NCBI GenBank assembly: GCA_031273645.1
Contig: JAISRM010000142.1
Location: 1 to 9,497 of the forward strand
Direction of reading: 5' to 3'
Origin: Endomicrobium sp.
GTDB taxonomy: Bacteria > Elusimicrobiota > Endomicrobiia > Endomicrobiales > Endomicrobiaceae
Length of the DNA: 9,497 bases
A program made the position numbers and the translations under genes. A model generated the notes under the pieces. The model ran no database searches. It had not been told where the DNA came from and saw nothing but the letters and a program-made list of their open reading frames with translations. Shown piece by piece: positions 1-6,600 of the stretch (within the stretch, counting starts at the first letter, position 1; each line of letters begins with the position of its first letter).

Positions 1-30
1 AGGCTGCTTAGGAAGAACAAATATTAAAAA

Positions 31-42
31 CGCGGGAATGAC
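31..42. repeat. Half of a palindromic repeat (right arm only)
   Basis: This is the right arm of the hairpin repeat plus its usual GAC flank. The left arm (ATTCCC..) is missing, and bases 1-30 ahead of it do not match the normal flank apart from a short AT-rich stretch (about 20-30, AATATTAAAAA) that also occurs inside some right-hand elements. It marks a deletion or insertion junction within the array. Bases 1-30 show no other recognisable feature. Confidence 0.7.
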
Positions 43-97
43 AAACTGGTCTTTGTCTGTTTTATGAAACACGGACAGCGTCTGTTTTGTTTGTGCC

Positions 98-224
98 TGT
101 CATTCCCATGAAAATGGGAATCCATGTTTAAAATTAATATAGCCTCTAACATTATTTCTTTTAAAGACGAGATGTAAGAAGAATTTTTTAGTAAACGTGG
201 ATTCCCGCTTTCGCGGGAATGACA
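98..224 (-). repeat. MITE-like hairpin-ended element, left copy 1
   Basis: A 127-bp unit running from TGTCATTCCC to GGGAATGACA, so its termini are inverted repeats of roughly 27 bp. Each terminus is itself a hairpin with 8-bp arms and a 4-base loop: 102-121 (arms ATTCCCAT/ATGGGAAT, loop GAAA) and 201-220 (arms ATTCCCGC/GCGGGAAT, loop TTTC, which is GAAA on the other strand). The AT-rich core, reverse-complemented, aligns well with the cores of the elements at 8766-9288, so this copy points to the minus strand. No transposase is visible and I see no clear target-site duplication. Confidence 0.85.
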
Positions 225-278
225 AACTGGTCTTTGTCTGTTTTATGAAACACTGACAGCGTCTGTTTTGTTTGTGCC

Positions 279-407
<129 letters not shown>

Positions 408-420
408 AACAGACGAAGTC

Positions 421-455
421 TGTCATTCCCATGAAAATGGGAATCCACGTTTAAA
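421..455 (-). repeat. Truncated hairpin-ended element next to the operon promoter
   Basis: An intact terminal hairpin lies at 425-444 (arms ATTCCCAT/ATGGGAAT, loop GAAA), followed by the first bases of the element core (CCACGTTTAAA). Similarity to the family then stops and unique promoter DNA begins. The preceding linker is only about 16 bp and carries the palindrome CAGAC-GAA-GTCTG (410-422). The hairpin ends 23 bp before the proposed -35 box, so it could affect supercoiling or protein access there; that is speculative. Confidence 0.75.
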
Positions 456-467
456 GAAAAAAGCGTC

Positions 468-496
468 TTGTTACAAAATTGATAATGATATATAAT
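468..496 (+). promoter_or_regulatory. Sigma70-type promoter of the five-gene operon
   Basis: A perfect -10 box TATAAT at 491-496 is preceded, with a 17-bp spacer, by TTGTTA at 468-473 (4 of 6 consensus positions of TTGACA). The expected transcript start is near 503, giving a leader of about 30 nt. No comparably good promoter was noticed in the short gaps between later genes, so this probably serves the whole operon. Start sites were not measured. Confidence 0.65.
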
Positions 497-519
497 ATTT
501 GATGTATTTACTTATTGAA

Positions 520-526
520 AAGGTGA
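520..526 (+). promoter_or_regulatory. Ribosome binding site of the kinase gene
   Basis: AAGGTGA lies 7 nt before the ATG at 534. It is a good match to the anti-Shine-Dalgarno sequence and supports that start. Confidence 0.7.
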
Positions 527-533
527 AAACTCA

Positions 534-3446
534 ATGGATGAAAAACAATCTCGTAAAGATTTAGATTTAGGTTTGTTTATAAACGATCAATACGTAACTG
601 TCAAAAAAATAGGTCAGGGCGCTTTCGGAGTCGTATGGCAGGCTTATGATTTTAGTCTTAGAAATTTTATTGCGGTCAAAGAACTTCTCAGCGATTATTC
701 CGAGCCGAAATTCGTCGAGATGTTTTATAAAGAAGCTTTAATAGCCAAAAATATTATCCACGACAACGTCGTAAGAGTTCATCATTTCTGGAAAGGCAGC
801 AACGGTTCCTACTACATAACTCTCGATTTTGTAAGAGGCGCAGATCTTGAAGACCTTCTTAAAAGATGCAATGAATTAAAAATTAAAATCCCTTGGGAAT
901 TATCCGTTTTAATAGCCATAAGCATGCTGAAAGCTCTTGATTACGCCAACAGAGTTGCAAGAGATTCAATAACCGGCAAACCTTACGGAATAGTTTACAG
1001 AGACGTTTCTCCGGGCAACGTTCTTATTTCTTTTGACGGAAACATCAAGCTTAGCGATTTCGGAGTTGCAAAAACCGCAGACGAAATAAGCGAAGGCATG
1101 AGGCAGAAAATAGTTACCGGCAAATATCCTTACATGTCTCCCGAACAGATGATGGGCGCGTCTGATTTAGACCACCGCACCGACATTTTTTCCACAGGCA
1201 TAGTTTTTTACGAAATGATTACCGGCAAACAGCTTTACACCGGCGAAAATCATGAAATAAAATCTCAGGTTTTAAACCAGAAATTTGATTCCGGTCTGCT
1301 TGCAGGTCTTAATATACCTTACGAAATAAGCGAAATACTTTCTAAAGCCCTTGAGAAAGACAGAGACATGCGCTACGACAGAGCCATTGAAATGTACCGC
1401 GACCTCAGAAGGCTTTTAAAGGGCGTTGAAACCGAAGAGCTTGCCGTCGATTTAGCGACGTTTGTTTCAAAAGTGATGGGAAAAGAAGTTGAAGATTCCG
1501 ACAGCGTCGTAAATCTCGTTAAGAATTTAGACAGACAGGAAATAAAAAATAACGCCTCAATACCGAAAATAACGTGCAACGATTTTATAGTCGGCGACGA
1601 ATCTTCTAATGAAAATCAAGAGGCTCCGGTCCCTTTTGTAAATACTGATACCGGCGCGTCTGCCGCCGCTGATGCCGCCGTCGTAGCGCCTGCCGCCGCG
1701 CCTAACATCGCCCAGCCTCAGCCTCAGCGTCAAGTTCCGGCTGCAGAAAAACCATTTGTTTCGCCTGCCGCCGCGCATTCGCAGCCTCCTGCGCCCGAAG
1801 CTAAAGGCAAAACCGTTTTTGAAGAAGTCGGCGACTGGCTTGTAAACAAATTCAGATCTTTAAAAAGCAAAATAATAAGAATTATAGCCGTTTTTATACT
1901 CGTCATTTTATTGTTTTTGGGGTTAGACGTTTTTATTCAGATAACGCCTTTTGGGAAAAACGTTTATTCCCGTCTTTATCCTCCCGACGTCGTTATAACG
2001 ACGGTTCCTTCCGGAGCTACGGTAAGCATGAAAACCAGAGAAGGCGAAGCCGTAATACAAAACGCAAGCTCAAGCCAGCCTATACCTCTTAGAAAAGTGC
2101 AGCCTCAAACTTACATAATTACGGCTTTAAAAGACGGTTTTCGTCCCGTGCAGCGCGTAGTAAGAATTGAAGAAAGAAGCGGAAAATCCGGCGTTAAGCA
2201 GGAAAAAATAGAAATAATGTTTGACTTTATGCTCGACGTCAATTCCGAGCCGCAGGGCGCCGACGTTTATATAGACGGCAACAAATTCGGCGTTACGCCG
2301 TGCAAAGTTCAGCTTATGGCAGGCGAGCATACAATAAGGCTTGCCCTTGCGGGATACGAAGATCTCGGCTCAAAAGCAAAAGAGTCAAAAGAAGGGCAGT
2401 GCAACGTTGATTTTTCAAAATCCGACAAAGGCGACATTTTCAGCGGCGTCGATAAAAATTACTGGCAGACCGAACTTAAAAGCATAGACGGTGAAAACGT
2501 ATTCAGCATAAAAGGCCACATGTATAAGCAGTTTGAATTTAATTCTGTTCCAAAAAATATGATGGTGCATATTGAAGGCGAAAGCCGCCCGAGAGGATAC
2601 ACCCCTTTAAAAGTCAACATAAAAAGCGGCGAATATAAAGTAAGGCTGATGGATCCGGAAGGCCGTTACGGCGAATCTTTAAATAAAATAAGCATTAACG
2701 CTTCTTCGGTTTCAGAACTGTCCGTGCAGATGAACAAGCTTATAAGGTTTTCTGTAAAAGGAAAATCTGCGGGAGAATCGTTTATCGCAAGGCTCAATAT
2801 AAAAAGCGCTGAATACAATACTACAAGAAATATAGGCACGGGAAAGCCCGTCGTAATTCCGCTGCCTACAAACAGCAGATATTCTTTCACTTTTACCGCC
2901 GACGATTTTAAGCCTTATGTTGTAAGGAATATGGATATTGCAAACATAAATTCGGTTAACGCATCAATGGAATACGCTCCGGTGCCTTTTTCCGTTAAAG
3001 TTGTTTCGCCCGATCAAAAAACCGGAGAAGTTAAGCCTGTTGAAGCATATATTTATGTCGGCGATAACATTGTAGGCAAAACCGATAAAGACGGTTTATG
3101 GACGGCAAATTACGACCCCGGAACTTTAAAAGGCAAAATAGTCGCCACAAATTATATTACTCAAGATTACGAAGTAAGGCTACCTCCGGGCAAAGGTTTT
3201 AACCGCGAGATAGTTCTTGTGCCAGAAATCATTATTGAGCCCGAACCTATTGTTGAACCGGAACCGGAAAGACCCAAAGAGAAACCTAAAAGAGAAAGAG
3301 AAGAAAGAAAACCAAAGCCCGAACCCAGAAAAGAAGTTGATAAAAATGTTGAAGTTATAGTTTGCCCCAATTGCGGATATATAAACTCCGTGCCTGCGGG
3401 CAGAAAATTAAGATTCTGCGTTAATTGCGCAAAGCCTTTAAAATAG
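534..3446 (+). CDS. Transmembrane Ser/Thr protein kinase with PEGA domains and C-terminal zinc ribbon
   Basis: A 970-residue Hanks-type kinase. Residues about 18-295 form the kinase domain: glycine loop G27-Q-G-A-F-G32, ATP-binding Lys49, helix-C Glu67, catalytic loop Y155-R-D157-V-S-P-G-N162, D175-F-G, S202-P-E, Asp217 and Arg280. All core catalytic residues are present, so activity is expected. The loop reads YRDVSP where HRDLKP is usual, a variant known in other bacterial kinases. A Pro/Ala-rich linker (about 363-425) leads to one membrane segment (about 447-468). Then come PEGA-like repeats (about 485-566, 568-630 as the clearest copy with SEPQGADVYIDG, and 667-735), two further beta-rich units (about 737-813 and 818-896), a TonB-like Glu/Pro/Lys linker (902-934) and a zinc ribbon C944-x2-C947-x14-C962-x2-C965. 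PEGA domains in such kinases usually lie outside the membrane and may bind wall or surface ligands. It is first in the operon, so it may regulate the envelope proteins that follow. Its substrates are unknown. Confidence 0.93.
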   Translation: MDEKQSRKDLDLGLFINDQYVTVKKIGQGAFGVVWQAYDFSLRNFIAVKELLSDYSEPKFVEMFYKEALIAKNIIHDNVVRVHHFWKGSNGSYYITLDFVRGADLEDLLKRCNELKIKIPWELSVLIAISMLKALDYANRVARDSITGKPYGIVYRDVSPGNVLISFDGNIKLSDFGVAKTADEISEGMRQKIVTGKYPYMSPEQMMGASDLDHRTDIFSTGIVFYEMITGKQLYTGENHEIKSQVLNQKFDSGLLAGLNIPYEISEILSKALEKDRDMRYDRAIEMYRDLRRLLKGVETEELAVDLATFVSKVMGKEVEDSDSVVNLVKNLDRQEIKNNASIPKITCNDFIVGDESSNENQEAPVPFVNTDTGASAAADAAVVAPAAAPNIAQPQPQRQVPAAEKPFVSPAAAHSQPPAPEAKGKTVFEEVGDWLVNKFRSLKSKIIRIIAVFILVILLFLGLDVFIQITPFGKNVYSRLYPPDVVITTVPSGATVSMKTREGEAVIQNASSSQPIPLRKVQPQTYIITALKDGFRPVQRVVRIEERSGKSGVKQEKIEIMFDFMLDVNSEPQGADVYIDGNKFGVTPCKVQLMAGEHTIRLALAGYEDLGSKAKESKEGQCNVDFSKSDKGDIFSGVDKNYWQTELKSIDGENVFSIKGHMYKQFEFNSVPKNMMVHIEGESRPRGYTPLKVNIKSGEYKVRLMDPEGRYGESLNKISINASSVSELSVQMNKLIRFSVKGKSAGESFIARLNIKSAEYNTTRNIGTGKPVVIPLPTNSRYSFTFTADDFKPYVVRNMDIANINSVNASMEYAPVPFSVKVVSPDQKTGEVKPVEAYIYVGDNIVGKTDKDGLWTANYDPGTLKGKIVATNYITQDYEVRLPPGKGFNREIVLVPEIIIEPEPIVEPEPERPKEKPKREREERKPKPEPRKEVDKNVEVIVCPNCGYINSVPAGRKLRFCVNCAKPLK

Positions 3447-3453
3447 TTTGAAA

Positions 3454-3458
3454 AGAGG
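3454..3458 (+). promoter_or_regulatory. Ribosome binding site that decides the start of the second gene
   Basis: AGAGG precedes the ATG at 3463 by 4 nt. The same reading frame is open upstream to a TTG at 3448, two bases after the kinase stop codon, but that TTG has no Shine-Dalgarno sequence. Starting at 3463 also begins the protein with a compact signal peptide (MKRRFLFPV...). The spacing is on the short side. Confidence 0.6.
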
Positions 3459-3462
3459 TTTT

Positions 3463-5436
3463 ATGAAGAGAAGATTTCTTTTTCCTGTTTTTGTTTTATT
3501 TTGTCTCAGCGCCTTATTTCCGGCTCTGGTTTTTTCAGACGTCCCCAAAAAAATAGCTTTTCAGGGAAGGCTCACAGATAATACCGGCGTTCCTATTACC
3601 GCTTCGTCTCAGACTTTTACGTTTAAATTTTATAATACCGAAACCGGCGGTTCGCTGATAAGCAGCGGTACTATAACCAATGTACATATCAGAAACGGAT
3701 TATATTCCGTTATTTTAGACATCTCTTCAATTTCTCAGAGCGATATGGATAATCCTCTTTGGGTTGAAGTTACCTATAATAACGCAACTTTTGGCGCAAG
3801 AACGCCGCTTACCACAAGCCCTTACGCCATGACTGTAAGAGACGGTTCGATAACGACAGTAAAAATAGCTGATGGGAATGTAACGACAGCAAAAATAGCT
3901 GACAATAGTATAACGACAGACAAAATACTTGATGGGAATGTAACATTAGCTAAGCTATCTGCTACTGCTTCTGGGAGCAGTGGGAAATATTTAACCAGTA
4001 ACGGTTCTTCTTTATTATGGGAGAATGTTGGCGGGACTTTGCCGGGATATACCGGAGCAAATAAATTTTTAAGAACTAATTCAAGCAATACTGGAAGTGA
4101 ATGGGTTGATGGAGTAGAACTGACAGCAAATAAAAAAACAGTGATAGCCTCGACAAGTACTGATACTGATTATCCATCAGCTGGAGCAGTGTATAGATAT
4201 GTAGCTTATTCCACAAATACAGTTTTAAATGGAGTAGAACTGACAGTCAATAAAGATACCTTTACTTTAACTAATAGCATTAGTAGCTACCCCGCAAGTA
4301 GTGTTGTACTTAGTACAGTAAATGCATTATACGCAGCGTTGAGTGGGAAACAAGATACTATAGATTTTTCCGCAGGATTAACATATGATTCTGCTTCAAG
4401 AGAGCTTTCAGTTTCTACCCCGATACCCAATTATTCTCAGGTACCGGATGGAAGCGTTTTAACCGTGAGTAATAATGCATCGTCATTATCATGGAGTAGT
4501 GCTGGGGTGTTGCCTCCAACGACTTCAGTACAAGATCCTGCATACTTGAAATACGATGGAAACAATAATGTAATGTGGGCTAATGATATATTTAGTTCAA
4601 CAGTAACTTTGCAAAATCAAATAGATGATTTGAATATTTCAACATATAACATAAATATTGCAACTACAGTATTACAAAGTTCAATTACGGATATCAGCAC
4701 TTCAGTTGTGTTTCTTACCGGTGATCAGACTATAGAAGGTGAGAAATTTTTTACAGATGATCTTACCTCTTCCTTAACGTTTACTACACGATTTCTAACT
4801 GTAACAGATACTTCAACGTTTGCAGGATTAGTAACAGCGCCGCACTTAGTTATAACAGGGACTTCAACATTTTCTACTTCAACGTTTCATGGTGATGTAA
4901 ACATAAGCACTGGCGCAAAATTGACAATTGGCGGGATAGATATATCAACGGGAGAGTTTGTTGGTTCAACGACTACTCCTAAGGCTACTGGATTGATAAT
5001 AAACAGTAATGTTCAAGTTGAGGTTCTTTATGCTTCATATACACTTGTTCAGCAAGCCGACCTTGCTGAAATTTATCCGTCTTCCGATCTTTTAGCTCCG
5101 GGGGACGTTGTTATAATTTCGGAAACGAGAGACGGTTATATTGAAAAATCAAAAATTGCAAAAGATAATAAAGTTGCAGGGGTGGTATCGACAAAGCCCG
5201 GTCTTATTTTAAATTCTCAAGAAACAGGGTATCAGCTTGCGCTTGTCGGGAAAGTTCCGGTCAATGTTACCGACGAAGGCGGCGACATTAAAAGAGGGGA
5301 CTTGCTTACAACGTCTTCAACTGCGGGCTACGCTATGAGAGCAGTTGACCCTAAACCCGGAACAATTATCGGCAAAGCTTTGGAAAATTCAAAAGGATCA
5401 AGAAGCAAGATCTTGGTATTGGTGAATTTGCAATGA
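3463..5436 (+). CDS. Secreted modular surface protein with tail-fibre-like repeats
   Basis: 657 residues from the ATG at 3463 (662 if the TTG at 3448 is used). A signal peptide covers about 1-25, with likely cleavage after VFS. Residues about 26-122 form a beta domain with the motif K-I-A-F-Q-G-R-L-T-D and ending TSPYAM, which I recognise from secreted proteins of Elusimicrobiota and other uncultured bacteria. Next come four decapeptide repeats of the form [GN][SN][IV]TTxKIAD (128-166), two 40-residue repeats starting GVELTxNKxT (217 and 257), then Thr/Ser-rich beta-repeat sequence resembling phage tail-fibre shafts. The C-terminal domain (about 532-657) has ADLAEIYP, PGDVV, VAGVVS, GDLLTTS, GYAM and IGKALE; this type recurs at the ends of fibre-like proteins and is distantly reminiscent of chaperone or self-cleaving tail domains. 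It is probably displayed at the cell surface; the ligand is unknown. The last 4 bases overlap the next gene. The middle of the gene differs from its ends in codon use. Confidence 0.85.
   Translation: MKRRFLFPVFVLFCLSALFPALVFSDVPKKIAFQGRLTDNTGVPITASSQTFTFKFYNTETGGSLISSGTITNVHIRNGLYSVILDISSISQSDMDNPLWVEVTYNNATFGARTPLTTSPYAMTVRDGSITTVKIADGNVTTAKIADNSITTDKILDGNVTLAKLSATASGSSGKYLTSNGSSLLWENVGGTLPGYTGANKFLRTNSSNTGSEWVDGVELTANKKTVIASTSTDTDYPSAGAVYRYVAYSTNTVLNGVELTVNKDTFTLTNSISSYPASSVVLSTVNALYAALSGKQDTIDFSAGLTYDSASRELSVSTPIPNYSQVPDGSVLTVSNNASSLSWSSAGVLPPTTSVQDPAYLKYDGNNNVMWANDIFSSTVTLQNQIDDLNISTYNINIATTVLQSSITDISTSVVFLTGDQTIEGEKFFTDDLTSSLTFTTRFLTVTDTSTFAGLVTAPHLVITGTSTFSTSTFHGDVNISTGAKLTIGGIDISTGEFVGSTTTPKATGLIINSNVQVEVLYASYTLVQQADLAEIYPSSDLLAPGDVVIISETRDGYIEKSKIAKDNKVAGVVSTKPGLILNSQETGYQLALVGKVPVNVTDEGGDIKRGDLLTTSSTAGYAMRAVDPKPGTIIGKALENSKGSRSKILVLVNLQ
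3844..3963 (+). repeat. Four in-frame 30-bp repeats encoding decapeptides
   Basis: Consecutive 30-bp units start at 3844, 3874, 3904 and 3934 and encode SITTVKIAD, NVTTAKIAD, SITTDKILD and NVTLAKLS, each preceded by Gly or Asn. The DNA is also similar between units (for example GGGAATGTAAC twice, ATAACGACAG twice). Such a run could expand or shrink by replication slippage without breaking the frame. Confidence 0.8.
4111..4254 (+). repeat. Direct repeat at 120-bp spacing inside the surface-protein gene
   Basis: GGAGTAGAACTGACAG occurs at 4111 and again at 4231, each followed by a similar AATAAA-rich stretch. It encodes GVELTANKKT and GVELTVNKDT, exactly 40 residues apart. The downstream residues of both copies share an SxxxYPxxxxV pattern, like the NK-T...YP...AV repeats of tail-fibre-type proteins. 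Confidence 0.7.
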
Positions 5437-6599
5437 GAAATCTAACTGCCGCGCTTATTGCGTCAATTTTTCTTTTTATGTTTTGTTCGTATTCTTTTGC
5501 CCAGCAAGGAGATATTTCTTTGTCAAACGGGGCGGAGCATAGTTCAAACGGTGAATACGAAAACACAACTTCCGTTAACAGCGGAATAGTTTTTACTGAC
5601 ACTATAACAAATCCGGATTACAGATTAGATTCCGGCGCGCTTGCGGCTTTTGCAGTTTCAAATAATGATATAGTGTTTTCAAGCCCCACTCCGACAGAAA
5701 ATAGTATTTCCACTACAACCGTTATAAGCGTAGGTATAAATATTAAGACTTTTCATGGAAATCTCAGACAAGTAAAATACAGAATTTCAACGGGCACTCT
5801 TCCGTCCCCTGATCTTTCTTTTAACGACGTTTCATTTGATACAGACACAATCAAAAATGAAGGTTATTTTACAGTTCCAAATCTTCATTTCCAGCCTGGA
5901 ATTAACTATATTCAATGGTATGCCCAAAATACTACAAGCGACGAAGGAAACATAGGAACATTTATAGTAAGGGTTGAAAACAGCGATGGGTATGTAACAA
6001 TTTTAAAACCTTCCGGAGCTGTGTCAACAAAACCTGAAATTCAGGCCGAGATATATTCTCCTTTTTCTTTTTATGAATCAAGCGTAACTATTAAAATGTA
6101 TGTAGGCAGTTCTACTAATACCGGTATTCTTCATAATACCGATTACGGAACGGGGCGTTTTGTGTCAGGTCGGCTTGAATACGTTTATGCCGGCGCTCCT
6201 TTAGAAAGCGAAACGCAATATACGCTTTGTATTGAAATGCAAGACCTTAACGGCGAGTTGTTTTCAAGCGCGGTTACTTTTAATACGATAGGGCGCGGAA
6301 TTTCGCAGCTGCTTGCCTATCCTTCGCCTTATAATCCAAAGAGCGGAAAGCCGATAAAAATAAGGTATATTATAGAGGAAAATTCAAACGTTACGATAAA
6401 CATATACGACAGAGCCGGAAAATTTATAAGCTGCGCTTTGCAGTCGGAAAACCGTCCGGCCGGAGTAAACACTTTGGAATGGACCGCAAAAAGTTATGCC
6501 GGCGATAATCTTGCCAACGGCGTATATATATGTGAAATCATTACTAAAGGCGCCAAAGAAGACAGACGTTATACTTCCTTTGCGATATTGAGGAAATAA
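5433..6599 (+). CDS. Secreted beta-sandwich protein with FlgD-Ig-like C-terminal (sorting-type) domain
   Basis: 388 residues. The ATG overlaps the previous stop as ATGA, with a weak GGTGA 7 nt upstream, which suggests coupled translation. A signal peptide covers about 1-23, with likely cleavage after SFA. Residues about 80-285 look like two Ig-like or fibronectin-like beta units. The C-terminal domain (about 292-388) is the best recognised part: YPSPYNPKSGKPIKIRY, VTINIYDRAGK, PAGVNTLEW, LANGVYICEI and a last strand ending ILRK. That is the pattern of FlgD-Ig and of C-terminal sorting domains of type IX secretion cargo. In Bacteroidota such tails are bound by PorV, and a PorV/PorQ-family gene begins 1 nt downstream here. 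I infer an exported surface protein handled by that barrel. The N-terminal function is not recognised. A flagellar FlgD role is unlikely because there is a signal peptide and no flagellar gene nearby. Confidence 0.85.
   Translation: MRNLTAALIASIFLFMFCSYSFAQQGDISLSNGAEHSSNGEYENTTSVNSGIVFTDTITNPDYRLDSGALAAFAVSNNDIVFSSPTPTENSISTTTVISVGINIKTFHGNLRQVKYRISTGTLPSPDLSFNDVSFDTDTIKNEGYFTVPNLHFQPGINYIQWYAQNTTSDEGNIGTFIVRVENSDGYVTILKPSGAVSTKPEIQAEIYSPFSFYESSVTIKMYVGSSTNTGILHNTDYGTGRFVSGRLEYVYAGAPLESETQYTLCIEMQDLNGELFSSAVTFNTIGRGISQLLAYPSPYNPKSGKPIKIRYIIEENSNVTINIYDRAGKFISCALQSENRPAGVNTLEWTAKSYAGDNLANGVYICEIITKGAKEDRRYTSFAILRK
6590..6595 (+). promoter_or_regulatory. Ribosome binding site of the PorV-like gene
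   Basis: GAGGAA lies within the last codons of the preceding gene, with the GAGG core 7 nt before the ATG at 6601. Ribosomes finishing the upstream gene would stop on top of this site, so the two genes are probably translated together. Confidence 0.7.
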
Positions 6600-6600
6600 C

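Larger units (their letters stand above)
3844..5050 (+). other. Central block of the surface-protein gene with foreign-looking codon use
   Basis: By eye, the gene's ends (3463-3840 and 5050-5436) use GCC/GCG, GGC, CCG and GAC codons like the neighbouring genes. The middle uses more GTA, GCA, GGG/GGA, ACT and AGT codons and is richer in A and T. The change falls close to domain boundaries, at the start of the decapeptide repeats and just before the C-terminal domain. This fits a swapped-in or independently evolving passenger segment. The bounds are estimates. Confidence 0.5.

Noticed and set aside
534..1430. Pseudokinase
   Set aside because: The His and Lys of the HRDLKP motif are replaced, but the ATP-binding Lys49, Glu67, catalytic Asp157, Asn162 and the DFG Asp175 are all present, so an active kinase is more likely.
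3448..3462. TTG start at 3448 for the second gene
   Set aside because: It has no Shine-Dalgarno sequence and adds five residues before a good signal peptide. The ATG at 3463 has AGAGG upstream.
3463..5436. Prophage tail-fibre gene
   Set aside because: The repeats look fibre-like, but a Sec signal peptide, the QGRLTD domain and an operon of envelope genes with no other phage gene point to a cellular surface protein.
5433..6599. Flagellar hook-capping protein FlgD
   Set aside because: Only the C-terminal Ig-like domain is similar. The protein has a Sec signal peptide, lacks the FlgD N-terminal region and has no flagellar neighbours.
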